A stretch of 64,000 bases of DNA from Aquibacillus albus (GCF_016908325.1 NZ_JAFBDR010000002.1:248001-312000); one strand, 5' to 3'; shown: positions 51,757-61,741, counted from the stretch's first letter. Numbers and translations: made by a program. The notes: generated from the sequence alone by a model not told the origin.

Positions 51757-52647
51757 CTATTCTTGGTAATATACCCATTTCTTTGCTGAAGCAAAAACAA
51801 GAGCTGTTATAATAGCTATAGCGAATAGCAATATCCAAGCCATCGCTGAGGCATATCCCATTTGGAAATGTGTAAAACCTTTTTGATAAAGATAAAGTGT
51901 ATAAAATAACGTTGAATTTAATGGTCCCCCAGTACCTCCACTAACAATGTATGCTTGTGTAAAGGCTTGGAAAGAAGCAATAATTTGCATGATTAAGTTG
52001 AAAAATATAATTGGTGATAGCATAGGAATGGTAATGCTAATAAACTGTTTCATTTTGTTTGCACCATCAATTCTTGCAGCCTCATAAAGATCAACTGGTA
52101 TTTGTTGTAAACCAGCTAAGAAAATTACCATCGGCGCACCAAACTGCCAAACGGTTAAAACAACTAAGGTATAAAGGGCAGTGTCAGGAGTAGCAATCCA
52201 GTTCATTCCTTCTATACCTACTAGTGACAATGCATGGTTTACCAAACCATCTCCACCAAAGAGTTGTCGCCATAAGATTGCTATGGCAACACTACCTCCA
52301 AATAATGAAGGAACATAATAGGCTGCACGATAAACCTTTAAACCACTAATTCCTTTGTTTAATAATAGGGCAATTGCTAACGCAAATGAAAGTTGAAGCG
52401 GAACCCCGAGAAATACAAATATTGCAGTAACTTTTACACTTGCCAACCATTTTCTATCATCAAACATGTCTCCATAGTTTTCAAAGCCAACCCACTGTGG
52501 CGCGGTGAACATGTCATAATTTGTAAAGGATAAATATAGTGAGGCAGCCATAGGAATTGCAGTCAAACAGAGTAATCCTATTAACCAGGGTGATAAAAAG
52601 AGATAGCCGAGCCAGTTTTTCTGCCAAATACTTTTAATTGTTTGCAA
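51757..52647 (-). CDS. ABC importer permease, MalF/UgpA-type (second importer)
   Basis: 296 residues, TTG start 7 nt after AGGAGG. Typical YLSFTNYDMFTAPQWVGFENY after helix 1, six membrane segments and EAA loop DLYEAARIDGANKMKQFISI. Preceded by a perfect hairpin that lowers its expression relative to the binding protein, the usual arrangement for such importers. Confidence 0.92.
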   Translation of the reverse strand: MQTIKSIWQKNWLGYLFLSPWLIGLLCLTAIPMAASLYLSFTNYDMFTAPQWVGFENYGDMFDDRKWLASVKVTAIFVFLGVPLQLSFALAIALLLNKGISGLKVYRAAYYVPSLFGGSVAIAILWRQLFGGDGLVNHALSLVGIEGMNWIATPDTALYTLVVLTVWQFGAPMVIFLAGLQQIPVDLYEAARIDGANKMKQFISITIPMLSPIIFFNLIMQIIASFQAFTQAYIVSGGTGGPLNSTLFYTLYLYQKGFTHFQMGYASAMAWILLFAIAIITALVFASAKKWVYYQE

Positions 52648-52670
52648 TGATTATCCTCCTATCTCTAACT

Positions 52671-52706
52671 TTGAATGGAGAGTAACAAGATGTACTCTCC
52701 ATTCAA
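52671..52706. terminator. Intercistronic attenuating hairpin after the binding-protein gene
   Basis: TTGAATGGAGAGTA and TACTCTCCATTCAA form a perfect 14-bp stem. On the plus side TTTTT follows; on the minus strand there is no T-run, so it more likely stabilises the binding-protein transcript and reduces read-through. Confidence 0.65.
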
Positions 52707-52713
52707 TTTTTAA

Positions 52714-54054
52714 TTATTTCAAAATACTTTCAGCTTGATCAAAGAAGTCCTCTGCTGCTTCTTCTACAGTCATTTCGTTAAACTGAACAGCAGTAGCATT
52801 ATCAGAAAACACTTGCTCTAACTCCGATACTCCTTTAGGAGAGTATGGTGCTGGACGTGCATTATCTACAGTATTTTCAATAAATTCAACCGCTCTGGTT
52901 TGCGCTGGCTCTAGTAATGGCTTAACAAACTCAGACATTTCAGAGTTACCTGGTGCACCTTGTTCTACTTTAAACACCTCTAACGAATCCTTTGTATTCA
53001 CAAAGAAGTCGATGAATTTTGCCGCTTCTTCTGGGTGTTCTGAATCTTTGGTAATACTTAAATAAGCACCTTCAATGAATTCTCCACTTTCTCCACCTTG
53101 AAGACTTGGTATTCGAACCATTTGGATCTCACCTTCATCAAACTGTTCTTGATATAAATGAATTTGATTTGCAGGAATCTGGTATAGTGCCGATTGGCCA
53201 GTTGTAAATAAATTTTGCTCTAAAGGAGCGCCTTCAAATTCCGTTTGTGTTGCTCCGTCTGGAATCAAGCCATCTTCACGCCATTCTTTCCACATAGCCC
53301 ACCATTCAACTAAGTCTTCTTTTTCAAAACCAATTTGTCCATCTTCAGTAAATAAATCTTTCCCTTTTTGTCTTACAAAGTAACGGAAGTTCGGTTGTAG
53401 TTGTCCGCCACTCATATCAGAAGTACCATAAACTTCACCATTTGTAGCTTCATTTACTTGTCGAGAAATATCTTCTAAATCTTGATAAGTCCAGTTATGA
53501 TCTGGGTACTCAATTCCAAGTTCATCAAATAAAGCAGTGTTATACGCATAACCTGACATTGTAATACCTTGTGCTACCATAATAATGTCTTCACCAATTT
53601 TTCCACTATCTACTACCGATTGTGGGAACTTGCTAAGATCAAGGTTTCCAGAATCCACTAAATCATTAAGGCTAAGTAAAGCACCTCTTCTTGCATAATC
53701 AGATACATAAAACTGGTGCATACCTACAATATCTGGAGCGTTACCACCAGCGGTTTGTGTTGTTAGCTTATCCCAATAATCTGTCCAACCACCAAATTCT
53801 CTTTTAACTGTTATGTTTGGATTTTGTTCTTCGAATCTATCTGCAATTTCGTTATAAATTTCATGACGTGCTGTGTCACCCCACCACGTGAAACGAATTT
53901 CTACTTGTTCCTCTTCGGATTCACCTGATGATTCACCTGCATTTTCTCCACTGTTTTCATTGCCATTCGCTTGTTCTTCATCATCACCACAAGCTGTAAC
54001 GACTAACATAACAAGCGCTAAAAGTAATCCCATCCAAAAGTGCTTTTTATTCAT
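52714..54054 (-). CDS. ABC importer substrate-binding lipoprotein (second importer)
   Basis: 446 residues; signal peptide with lipobox VTAC (Cys at about 22), then an acidic Asn/Gly/Glu/Ser linker to about 50. Family-1 features: FTWWGDTARHEIYNEIADRF, GGNAPDIVGMHQFYVSDYAR, SGYAYNTALFDELGIEYPD. First gene of the importer operon. The pathway genes nearby suggest a sugar acid, polyol or similar ligand. A TGTAAGTGCTTTCATA site lies upstream. Confidence 0.92.
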   Translation of the reverse strand: MNKKHFWMGLLLALVMLVVTACGDDEEQANGNENSGENAGESSGESEEEQVEIRFTWWGDTARHEIYNEIADRFEEQNPNITVKREFGGWTDYWDKLTTQTAGGNAPDIVGMHQFYVSDYARRGALLSLNDLVDSGNLDLSKFPQSVVDSGKIGEDIIMVAQGITMSGYAYNTALFDELGIEYPDHNWTYQDLEDISRQVNEATNGEVYGTSDMSGGQLQPNFRYFVRQKGKDLFTEDGQIGFEKEDLVEWWAMWKEWREDGLIPDGATQTEFEGAPLEQNLFTTGQSALYQIPANQIHLYQEQFDEGEIQMVRIPSLQGGESGEFIEGAYLSITKDSEHPEEAAKFIDFFVNTKDSLEVFKVEQGAPGNSEMSEFVKPLLEPAQTRAVEFIENTVDNARPAPYSPKGVSELEQVFSDNATAVQFNEMTVEEAAEDFFDQAESILK

Positions 54055-54104
54055 TGTTGTTACTCTCCTTTTATAGATAATAGTTATATTTTTAATAAGC
54101 TATT

Positions 54105-54120
54105 TGTAAGTGCTTTCATA
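54105..54120. promoter_or_regulatory. Operator-like site TGTAAGTGCTTTCATA upstream of the importer operon
   Basis: Resembles a CcpA cre/LacI-family site with TG instead of CG at the centre, 50 bp before the binding-protein start. In-family with the palindromes at 48714 and 63026. Confidence 0.5.
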
Positions 54121-54202
54121 TTAAGTTTTAAGTTAGTCCTTTTGTTTTTAAAAGGACTAACCTAAAATCCCCTTTTAACTTATACTGGAATTTTTGGTAG
54201 CA

Positions 54203-55060
54203 TTAATCTAAAATATATTTACTTATTGCTGCAAAATCTTGTTCACCATATTCGCGTTGTGCTAACTTATAAAGTTGCAATGCTAATGAACCTATTGGAA
54301 GAACATTACTTGTTCCTTCTTCCACAGCAATCTGAACATCTTTTCTCATTAAATTTAATTTGAATCCTGGTTCAAAGTTTTTGTCTACCAACGTATCAAG
54401 TTTATTCATGAACATCCAAGACATACCTGAACTATTGCCTATTACTTCCCTCAACGAATTCGTATCTACATCTAGCTTTTCAGCTAAACTGACTGCTTCA
54501 GCTGATGCCACCATATGAATACCAGCTAACATTTGGTTAATCGCTTTAATTGCATTGCCTGCACCGATCGGACCGACCAAGTAAACATGCTTCGCCATCG
54601 CATCGATCACATCTCTAGCAGCATCTAGTACTTCTTGGTCTCCTCCAGTCATAACTGTTAGTGCACCGTTTTCAGCACCTGCTGTTCCACCACTAACTGG
54701 TGCATCCAGCACACGGATTCCCTTCTCTTGATACACCTCGTTAAGCTTCTTGATTGCTTCCGGTGATCCTGAAGTCATTTCAATTAAGATTGCGTCAGAT
54801 GAAAATGCATTTAGCACATCTTCTGATAGTAATACTGATTCCAATTGCTTATCTTCAGGTAAAATGCTTACTACCACATCACTATTGGAAACAACCTCAG
54901 CCACAGATGAATGCTCAATAGCACCCTCACCTTTTAAAATTTTTACCGGTTCTTGATTTCTATGAGCTGACACATGTAATTCAAAACCATTTTTCAAAAC
55001 ATTTTGTGCCATTGGTAGCCCCATTGCTCCAAGTCCGATAAAGCCAACACGTTTTGCCAT
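54203..55060 (-). CDS. 3-hydroxyisobutyrate dehydrogenase-family reductase (tartronate semialdehyde reductase-like)
   Basis: 285 residues from the ATG 10 nt after AGGAGG. NAD site VGFIGLGAMGLPMA (about 5-18), substrate motif DAPVSGGTAGAENG (about 116-129), catalytic Lys in GAGNAIKAINQML (about 163-175). GarR-type enzymes interconvert tartronate semialdehyde and D-glycerate, fitting glycerate kinase in the same locus. A threonate- or hydroxybutyrate-type substrate cannot be excluded. Confidence 0.88.
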   Translation of the reverse strand: MAKRVGFIGLGAMGLPMAQNVLKNGFELHVSAHRNQEPVKILKGEGAIEHSSVAEVVSNSDVVVSILPEDKQLESVLLSEDVLNAFSSDAILIEMTSGSPEAIKKLNEVYQEKGIRVLDAPVSGGTAGAENGALTVMTGGDQEVLDAARDVIDAMAKHVYLVGPIGAGNAIKAINQMLAGIHMVASAEAVSLAEKLDVDTNSLREVIGNSSGMSWMFMNKLDTLVDKNFEPGFKLNLMRKDVQIAVEEGTSNVLPIGSLALQLYKLAQREYGEQDFAAISKYILD

Positions 55061-55203
55061 TTCTAGCATTCCTCCTATTACAATTAAATACGAGTCTGAA
55101 AACCCATTCTCATCACAAGTTAACTATTTAATAATGTATTAAAAAAGAAGGGTTTGTAGGTTACTAGACTTCCATCTAATAACCTACTTTTGGATTACTA
55201 GAT

Positions 55204-55899
55204 TTATTTTACAGTTTCGTCTAGTTCCCAACCTAGCTTTTCATAAAGCTTTGCTCTACCTTTTTTATCACCAGACAGTTCCTGGTGTGCGTATTTCGCA
55301 ACTTCTTTAGCTACTTTACTAGGTACTACAACTACACCGTCACCATCTGCAACAACAACATCGTTAGGGTAAATAGCTACACCACCGATTGCAACAGGGA
55401 TATCTTTTTCATAGTAACGGATACGTGTTTGATCCATTCCTTGCGAAATAAATTTCGACCAAACTGGAATTCCTTGCATGATACACTCATCTGTATCTCT
55501 AACTCCGCCACCGTTTGTTAAGTATCCTCTAGCACCTTTCGATTTAAAATCAAGTGTGTTATTTGATCCTAAAATACCAACGTCTTGACCAGCTACATCC
55601 ATAACGATAAAGTCACCTTCTTGGATATCATTTTTCCACTCATCGTTACAAATTTCACTGTAATAATATTTAACCCACTCTGTGTACTCATCTCCAGTTA
55701 CCATTGGTACCGGCCCTTCATATGGTAAGTAACGAGCAGTTCTAGCAATACCTACTACCGCCGTGCGGAATAATGGCTTGATACTGTGATCGACTGTTCC
55801 ATACCCATGATAACCAACCCAGTCTAACCCGTCGCGAACATCTGTTACACGTAAATCTTTGTATAGCTCCAAAATTTCTTCTCTGTTAAACTCTGACAT
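55204..55899 (-). CDS. RraA-family protein (aldolase/decarboxylase type), paralogue 1
   Basis: 231 residues, ATG after AAAGGGGAA. RraA-fold signature around the metal site: GARGYLTNGGGVRDTDE (about 118-134, with one more Gly than the other copy at the window end), then VAIGGVAIYPNDVVVADGDG (about 170-189). Catabolic members cleave 4-hydroxy-4-methyl-2-oxoglutarate-type acids or decarboxylate oxaloacetate. No RNase-E-related role is expected in this context. The upstream region has a GGAAACCGATTT operator. Confidence 0.85.
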   Translation of the reverse strand: MSEFNREEILELYKDLRVTDVRDGLDWVGYHGYGTVDHSIKPLFRTAVVGIARTARYLPYEGPVPMVTGDEYTEWVKYYYSEICNDEWKNDIQEGDFIVMDVAGQDVGILGSNNTLDFKSKGARGYLTNGGGVRDTDECIMQGIPVWSKFISQGMDQTRIRYYEKDIPVAIGGVAIYPNDVVVADGDGVVVVPSKVAKEVAKYAHQELSGDKKGRAKLYEKLGWELDETVK

Positions 55900-56276
55900 A
55901 AATCATTTCCCCTTTTTTTAAAATTTAAATTTTATTAAACTTAAGAAGTTGAAATCCCTTCCATTTAATTATAATGTTAGGCAACACCCCCTTAAGTTAT
56001 AAGAACTAGAACGTTAACTTGCTCCATTAACTCCTCTAGGACCTACATTAAACTTCGGCGCTATAAGATAAATTTAAGCGAAAAAGATAACGCCTTCATT
56101 TTTCCGAAAAATCAAAATTTAATGTATTCCAACTATCTTGTTGTTTACTATCTTATTCTAGTTGAAGTTTTGGTAAATCCACTTTTGGGAAAAGTGTTTT
56201 GGAAACCGATTTACCATTAATTAAAATTTACTATATTTAGAATGTTCTGTCAACAGAAAATTGAATTTAATTTTGT
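55900..56276. other. Promoter region of the RraA gene; no coding sequence seen
   Basis: A/T-rich; includes the operator at 56201. No open frame with a ribosome site. Confidence 0.5.
56201..56215. promoter_or_regulatory. LacI-type operator GGAAACCGATTTACC
   Basis: Shares the exact 12-mer GGAAACCGATTT with the site at 61962. The core GAAACCGATTT-(A/C)C is a LacI-family palindrome around CG. Probably the specific operator of the LacI regulator encoded in this locus. Confidence 0.65.
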
Positions 56277-57239
56277 TTAGACAACAACGCATTCTGGTTC
56301 TTCGTTTTTCAATGATTTGATCAAGTTATCAGCAGCAACTTCAGCCATTTTTAACCTCGTTTTAATGCTTGCGCTGCCGATATGAGGGATCGCTACTACG
56401 TTATCCAGGCTTAACAATGGATGATCAACGGAAACTGGTTCGTTTTCAAACACATCAAGCCCAGCACCCCATATTTTATTGCTTATTAAAGCAGCATATA
56501 AAGCTTGTTCGTCAACGATGCCACCTCGTGCTGTATTAATTAAAATAGCAGTGTCCTTCATTAAATCGAATTCTCTTTTTGAAATTAGTTTATCGGTTTC
56601 CTTAGTGTAAGGAACCATAACACATACAAAATCAGAATTTTTTAATAAATGGTCCATTTCCACATATTTAACATCCAGTTCTTCTTCAAGTTTAGAAACC
56701 CTTTTCCTGTTATGATAAATCACATTCATATCAAACCCTAATGCGCGTTTGGCCACAGCTGATCCTATTCTCCCCATGCCAATAATACCTAACGTAGCTC
56801 CATGTATGTCTTGACCTGTTAACTGCATCGGAGACCACGTTTTCCATTTTCCTTCTTTTAAATAAGAGGAAGCTTCAACTATACGGCGTGATGTTGCCAT
56901 TAATAAAGCAAATGTTAAGTCAGCTGTTGTCTCTGTTAACACTCCTGGCGTATTTGTGACTGTTATACCTAATTTTTTAGCTGCATCAATATCAATGTTG
57001 TTGTAGCCAACAGCCATGTTACTAACCACTTTTAAATGGGGTGCAGTCTCTAGCAATTCTTCGTCAATTGTTTCAGTTAAAAGGCAGAATAGCCCATCCA
57101 CATCCTTAATCTTTTCCATTAAGATATCTCTTGGAACAGGTACTTCCTCTTCTTCCCACATAGATACTTCACAAAATTCTTCCATTTTTGCAACAATTTC
57201 TTGATTAATCTTTCTAGTTATAAAAACCTTAGGCTTCAT
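56277..57239 (-). CDS. D-2-hydroxyacid dehydrogenase (glyoxylate/hydroxypyruvate reductase-like)
   Basis: 320 residues; ATG 8 nt after AAAGGAGG. NAD site GIIGMGRIGSAVAKRALGF (about 150-168), catalytic Arg in INTARGGIVDEQAL (about 234), Glu in DVFENEPV (about 263) and His in IPHIGSAS (about 285). The family reduces glyoxylate or hydroxypyruvate. Last gene of a five-gene operon that begins with the RraA gene at 61741. Confidence 0.92.
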   Translation of the reverse strand: MKPKVFITRKINQEIVAKMEEFCEVSMWEEEEVPVPRDILMEKIKDVDGLFCLLTETIDEELLETAPHLKVVSNMAVGYNNIDIDAAKKLGITVTNTPGVLTETTADLTFALLMATSRRIVEASSYLKEGKWKTWSPMQLTGQDIHGATLGIIGMGRIGSAVAKRALGFDMNVIYHNRKRVSKLEEELDVKYVEMDHLLKNSDFVCVMVPYTKETDKLISKREFDLMKDTAILINTARGGIVDEQALYAALISNKIWGAGLDVFENEPVSVDHPLLSLDNVVAIPHIGSASIKTRLKMAEVAADNLIKSLKNEEPECVVV

Positions 57240-57275
57240 CGATTATCCTCCTTTCCATCGTAGATTACTCATTTA

Positions 57276-58772
57276 TTAATACTGAAAATATACCGATTTT
57301 AGTTCTGTAAAAAATTCAATATTAGATTTTCCTATCGAGAACGAACCAAAACCGGATTGTTTTGTTCCCCCGAATGGTAAATGCGCTGCACTAGATGTCC
57401 CGTGATTTACGTGAACCATACCAGATTCAATCATGTCTGCAAAAACGTATGCCGATGATAGATCTTTCGTGAAAATAGATGCTGCTAAACCATATTCAAC
57501 ATCATTAGCTACTTCATAAGCTTCTTCCACTGTTTGAACCGCATTCACCGTTAATACAGGTCCAAACACTTCTTCTTTGGCAATTCTCATATGTGACTGC
57601 ACTTGATCAAATAGCGCTGGCACCATGTACGAACCTTCAGCATATTTCCCTTCTGTTAGTAGCTCTCCTCCATGCAATAGGCGAGCGCCTTCGTCTTGAG
57701 CGATTTGAATATATTCTTGTACGGATTCTAATTGTTTTTGATTTACTAACGGTCCCATTGTTGCTCCGTCTTCCCATGCTGGTCCTACTTGAATATTTTT
57801 TACCTCTTTTAGCAAAGCATCAACAAGTTCTTGTTTTTTATCTTCTAAAACGACCACACGGCTGATGGCAGTACAACGTTGACCACTACAAGCAAATGCA
57901 GCACCTACAATTTGTTTAGCGACAGACTCCACATCATCATAGTCCAATACTACTGCCGGATTTTTACCTCCTAATTCAAGTTGCGTTTTCGCCAGTCGTT
58001 TAGCCGCCAATTCATTAATAGTTATTCCTAGATTTGTAGAACCAGTGAAACTAATTCCTTTGACATCTTTGTGATTGATTAAAGGATCTCCAACTTCAGA
58101 TCCACTACCTACAACTAAGTTAACTACCCCTTTTGGAACACCCGCTTCTTTTAAAAGCTCCATAATTTTAACGGACGTCCATGGTGTTGCAGAAGCAGGC
58201 TTATATACAACCGTACATCCATAAGCAAGCGCTGGTGCTATTTTTCTAACCGGTGTAACAACAGGGAAGTTCCACGGTGCGATTTCAGCTACTACTCCAA
58301 TTGGCTTTCTTACGGTTGAATTCCAAACACTTTGTCTTTCTGCTGGAAGTGTCTGACCTTCGATACGGAAGGATTCACCAGCACAGAATCTTGTTTCCTT
58401 AGCTGCACGTAGCACTTCACCCTTTGATTCAGCGAGTACTTTCCCTTGCTCTGCCGATAACATAAAGGCAAGTTCATCTGCGTTTTTTTCTAACAAGTCA
58501 GCAAAGCGATATAGAATAGCACCTCGGTCTGGACCAGGAACCTTAGCCCACGTCTTAAATGCTTCGTTTGCTGCTTGAACTGCTAGATTTACATCTTCTT
58601 TAGTAGATTGCTGAAATGATGCTAATAATTGATTGTTTTTAGCAGCATTATAAATGGGATAAGTTTGACCACTATCACTTTCTACCCATTCACCGTTTAT
58701 GAAATTTCCATACGATTTCCCAGCATTTGTTTCCAACCACTCTAGCATATCCGTATTCGTTGCAACTGCCAT
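57276..58772 (-). CDS. NAD(P)-dependent aldehyde dehydrogenase
   Basis: 498 residues, full length. Cofactor site FTGSTNLG (about 239-246), general-base Glu in LELGGKNP (about 262), nucleophile Cys in SGQRCTAIS (about 296) and late EEVFGPVL. Overall it looks like the YcbD/2-oxoglutarate-semialdehyde dehydrogenase branch, but glycolaldehyde or lactaldehyde dehydrogenases share these motifs. With the iron alcohol dehydrogenase upstream it can oxidise an alcohol to an acid in two steps. Confidence 0.93.
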   Translation of the reverse strand: MAVATNTDMLEWLETNAGKSYGNFINGEWVESDSGQTYPIYNAAKNNQLLASFQQSTKEDVNLAVQAANEAFKTWAKVPGPDRGAILYRFADLLEKNADELAFMLSAEQGKVLAESKGEVLRAAKETRFCAGESFRIEGQTLPAERQSVWNSTVRKPIGVVAEIAPWNFPVVTPVRKIAPALAYGCTVVYKPASATPWTSVKIMELLKEAGVPKGVVNLVVGSGSEVGDPLINHKDVKGISFTGSTNLGITINELAAKRLAKTQLELGGKNPAVVLDYDDVESVAKQIVGAAFACSGQRCTAISRVVVLEDKKQELVDALLKEVKNIQVGPAWEDGATMGPLVNQKQLESVQEYIQIAQDEGARLLHGGELLTEGKYAEGSYMVPALFDQVQSHMRIAKEEVFGPVLTVNAVQTVEEAYEVANDVEYGLAASIFTKDLSSAYVFADMIESGMVHVNHGTSSAAHLPFGGTKQSGFGSFSIGKSNIEFFTELKSVYFQY

Positions 58773-58802
58773 TACCGTTCACTCCTTCTTAAAATTTTTG
58801 GT

Positions 58803-59972
58803 TTATTCTCCAGCCATAACTGAACGACAAATATTCTTAAAGTCTTCAACTGTTGGCTTTACTGGATTTACAGGAACATTACCAGATTGCATTGCTTCCT
58901 CTGCAATGAAACCAAGATGCTCTTCTTTTACACCAAAATCAGAAAGTGTTTGTGTAATACCTACATCTTCCTTCAACTGACGAACAGCGATAACACTTCG
59001 TTCAGCTGCTTCTCGCTTCGTTAATCCATCAATGTTCTCACCGAAAATTCTAGCTATCTCCACAAATTTATCCATATTACCTCTAATATTAAATTGCATG
59101 ACTTCTGGTAACAATATCGCATTAACTACACCATGTGGAATTTTGAAATGTGCTCCTAACGGAATTGCTAAAGCGTGAGCCAACCCTAGACGAGTAGAAT
59201 TAAAGGCCATAGCAGCTAACGTACTAGCTAAGAGCATATCATGACGTGCATCAAGATTCTCTCCTTGCACGACTGCAAGTTTCAAACTCTTTGAAACGAG
59301 TTTCATCGATTGAATAGATAAGCCTTCAGATATTGGTTGTGTCACTTTATTAACATAGGATTCTAGCGCGTGTGTTAACGCATCCATGCCTGTTGCAGCA
59401 GTAATATGCGGTGGTAAAGATGTTGTTAATTCTGGATCACATAGTGCGATTGTTGGACAATTATACATACTTCCCACACTTAATTTAGCTTTTGCTTCTT
59501 TATCCGAAAGAACAGAGAATCTAGTAATCTCACTTCCTGTTCCAGCTGTCGTTGGAATAGCTATAACCGGTGCACCTGGTCCAGGTACTTTATCAAGGCC
59601 GACATAGTCTCTTATGTCTCCACCATTTCCTAATAAAAGTCCAACTGATTTCGCCGTATCTAGAGAACTTCCACCACCAACTCCAATAACGATGTCACAA
59701 TTATTTTCTTTCGCCAACTGGTAAGCACTATCTACTGATTCAATCGTTGCTTCTGTCCCTACATCCGTAAAGGTTAAAAATTCTATATCACTTTTTTCTA
59801 ATGGTGCTTCAACTTTTCCAACAATACCAGCCTCTAATACACCTGGATCACCTATAATAATCGCCTTAGAACTATTCAATTGCTCTACATGTTTTGGCAA
59901 TGTATGAACATATCCATTTCCGAACTCTATCGTAGTTGGTATTTCATAACGAAAATTTTCACTGACTAACAT
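58803..59972 (-). CDS. Iron-containing (group III) alcohol dehydrogenase
   Basis: 389 residues. NAD site GVGGGSSLDTAKSVGLL (about 98-114), metal-site Asp and His residues in TGMDALTHALESYVN (about 193-207), LAHALAIPLGAHFKIPHG (about 262-279). Members act on 1,2-diols, lactaldehyde, 1,3-propanediol or hydroxyacid-semialdehydes. In the middle of the five-gene operon with RraA, Ldh2-type, aldehyde and hydroxyacid dehydrogenases. Confidence 0.93.
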   Translation of the reverse strand: MLVSENFRYEIPTTIEFGNGYVHTLPKHVEQLNSSKAIIIGDPGVLEAGIVGKVEAPLEKSDIEFLTFTDVGTEATIESVDSAYQLAKENNCDIVIGVGGGSSLDTAKSVGLLLGNGGDIRDYVGLDKVPGPGAPVIAIPTTAGTGSEITRFSVLSDKEAKAKLSVGSMYNCPTIALCDPELTTSLPPHITAATGMDALTHALESYVNKVTQPISEGLSIQSMKLVSKSLKLAVVQGENLDARHDMLLASTLAAMAFNSTRLGLAHALAIPLGAHFKIPHGVVNAILLPEVMQFNIRGNMDKFVEIARIFGENIDGLTKREAAERSVIAVRQLKEDVGITQTLSDFGVKEEHLGFIAEEAMQSGNVPVNPVKPTVEDFKNICRSVMAGE

Positions 59973-59986
59973 AAATGAATACCCTC

Positions 59987-61066
59987 CTATTTGACATTTT
60001 GCTTTTGAAAACTTGCATCTTCTAAACTTAAACCATATCGTTTTCCAATTTCATTAAGCTCTTCTGCAACCTTTTGTGGTAATTCAATACCATTCTCTTT
60101 TAATTCCAACTCTCGACGACTTTCGATTTCGCCAGGTATTAAAATTTCTTCAACACCATCTGCCTTCGGCTCTGACTTTATATCTTCAATATACATATCC
60201 ATCCGTTGTTTAAATGTCTTCAGTTGCATAAACCGATTGATATCAATCGCTATAAAGGAATGTCCGACATTTTGTGGATCTTCCCAGTTTTCATACATGT
60301 TGTTAACATATTTACCAAACCCAGCACCGGTAAGTACACCAGATAATATATCGATAAACATCGAAATCGCATAACCTTTAGGTCCAGCCAGTGGTAGAAC
60401 TGACCCTTCCAGCGCTTCCTCTGCGTCTGTTGTCGGATTCCCATTTTTATCCACGGCCCATCCAATAGGAATGCTCTCACCTTTTTGAGCAGCGACAATA
60501 ATTTTCCCTCTTGCAACCAGACTGGTAGCCATATCAAGCACAAATGGATCAGAATTACCAGCAGGAACTCCCACAGCTATTGGATTTGTTCCAAGGAATG
60601 GTCTAACTCCACCTGTTGGCGGCATGGTTTGCGATGCATTGGAAACGACTAATAGAATCATATTTTGTTCAATCGCTTTCAAAGCATAATATGCCCCAGT
60701 ACCAAAATGATTGGAACCTTTGACACCGACTAACGATATCCCTTGATCCTTCGCCTTTGATAAAGCTATCTTAAGTGCTTCACTTCCTACAACAGAGCCA
60801 AAGTTATTGTTTCCATTCACTAATGCAGTCACATCATTCTCTTTTTCAATTGAAATGTCTGCATCAGGATTAATCATTGATTCTTCTATTCTTTTTAGGT
60901 AAATAGCAGTTCGTACAACACCGTGGGATGCTACACCTCTTAAATCAGCTTGAATTAATGATTCAGCAACTACTTTGGCTTTTTCCTTTTCTACTCCAGC
61001 TTCAACAAAAACGTCTGTGCAAAACTGTTGAAGCTTCTGCCAATCGAACTTCGTAGGTAGGCCCAT
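59987..61066 (-). CDS. Malate/L-lactate dehydrogenase (Ldh2/MDH2) family oxidoreductase
   Basis: 359 residues. Family motifs: LRGVASHGVVRTAIYL (about 44-59, catalytic His), GSNHFGTGAYYALKA (about 118-132), FLGTNPIAVGVPAG (about 155), and the loop LAGPKGYAISMFIDILSG (about 233-250). The family includes ureidoglycolate, sulfolactate, 2,3-diketogulonate and malate dehydrogenases. Its start follows the stop of the RraA gene directly, indicating translational coupling. Substrate unknown, probably a 2-hydroxy acid. Confidence 0.92.
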   Translation of the reverse strand: MGLPTKFDWQKLQQFCTDVFVEAGVEKEKAKVVAESLIQADLRGVASHGVVRTAIYLKRIEESMINPDADISIEKENDVTALVNGNNNFGSVVGSEALKIALSKAKDQGISLVGVKGSNHFGTGAYYALKAIEQNMILLVVSNASQTMPPTGGVRPFLGTNPIAVGVPAGNSDPFVLDMATSLVARGKIIVAAQKGESIPIGWAVDKNGNPTTDAEEALEGSVLPLAGPKGYAISMFIDILSGVLTGAGFGKYVNNMYENWEDPQNVGHSFIAIDINRFMQLKTFKQRMDMYIEDIKSEPKADGVEEILIPGEIESRRELELKENGIELPQKVAEELNEIGKRYGLSLEDASFQKQNVK

Positions 61067-61741
61067 TTAGAATTCACACCCTTTATCTTTGAGGGTTTGA
61101 TCGACCCAACTTCTATCAACCGTTCCTTCTTTAATTGATTTAAAAATCTCTTCCTCTTTCTTTGCTTGCGCTTTCACTTTAGATAAAATTTCCTCAGCAT
61201 CTTCATAATTTACCACTACTACTCCATCTTCATCTCCTAGAATTAAATCTCCAGGGTTTACTACCATTCCTCCAATGGAAACAGGAACATTTATTTCTCC
61301 CGGACCATCTTTATAGGGGCCTCTGTGTGTTACCCCTTTTGCATATACTGGAAAGTCGCCTTCCATAAACGCTAAAGAGTCACGAATCGAGCCATTAATT
61401 ACATACCCAGCGATACCTTGCTTCTTTGATAGTTCAAGCATAATTTCTCCAATGATTGCGTTCGTCAAATCTCCACCAGCATCCACCACAAGGACATCAC
61501 CTGGTTCTGCAATATCAATGGCTTTATGTACCATTAAATTATCACCAGGTCTCGTTTTCACAGTAAGGGCAACACCTGTTAACTTCCCAGTCTTATGAAA
61601 AGGCTTTAATTCAGGCCCCGCCGCAAAGAGCCTGTTGATATTATCACTAACGTGTGGTGTTACTGCATCTCTGAACTCATTTACAATCGATTCACTTACT
61701 TTTCTTTTTCTTTCAAGTACTCGAAATCCGATATTACTCAT
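61067..61741 (-). CDS. RraA-family aldolase/decarboxylase, paralogue 2
   Basis: 224 residues, ATG after GGGGAGGG. Typical catabolic RraA: VVDAGGDLTNAIIGEIM (about 84-100), INGSIRDSLAF (about 113-123, metal/substrate Arg-Asp), VSIGGMVVNPGDLILGDEDG (about 153-172). It is closer to 4-hydroxy-4-methyl-2-oxoglutarate aldolase/oxaloacetate decarboxylase proteins than the other two copies. First gene of the five-gene operon. Confidence 0.9.
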   Translation of the reverse strand: MSNIGFRVLERKRKVSESIVNEFRDAVTPHVSDNINRLFAAGPELKPFHKTGKLTGVALTVKTRPGDNLMVHKAIDIAEPGDVLVVDAGGDLTNAIIGEIMLELSKKQGIAGYVINGSIRDSLAFMEGDFPVYAKGVTHRGPYKDGPGEINVPVSIGGMVVNPGDLILGDEDGVVVVNYEDAEEILSKVKAQAKKEEEIFKSIKEGTVDRSWVDQTLKDKGCEF

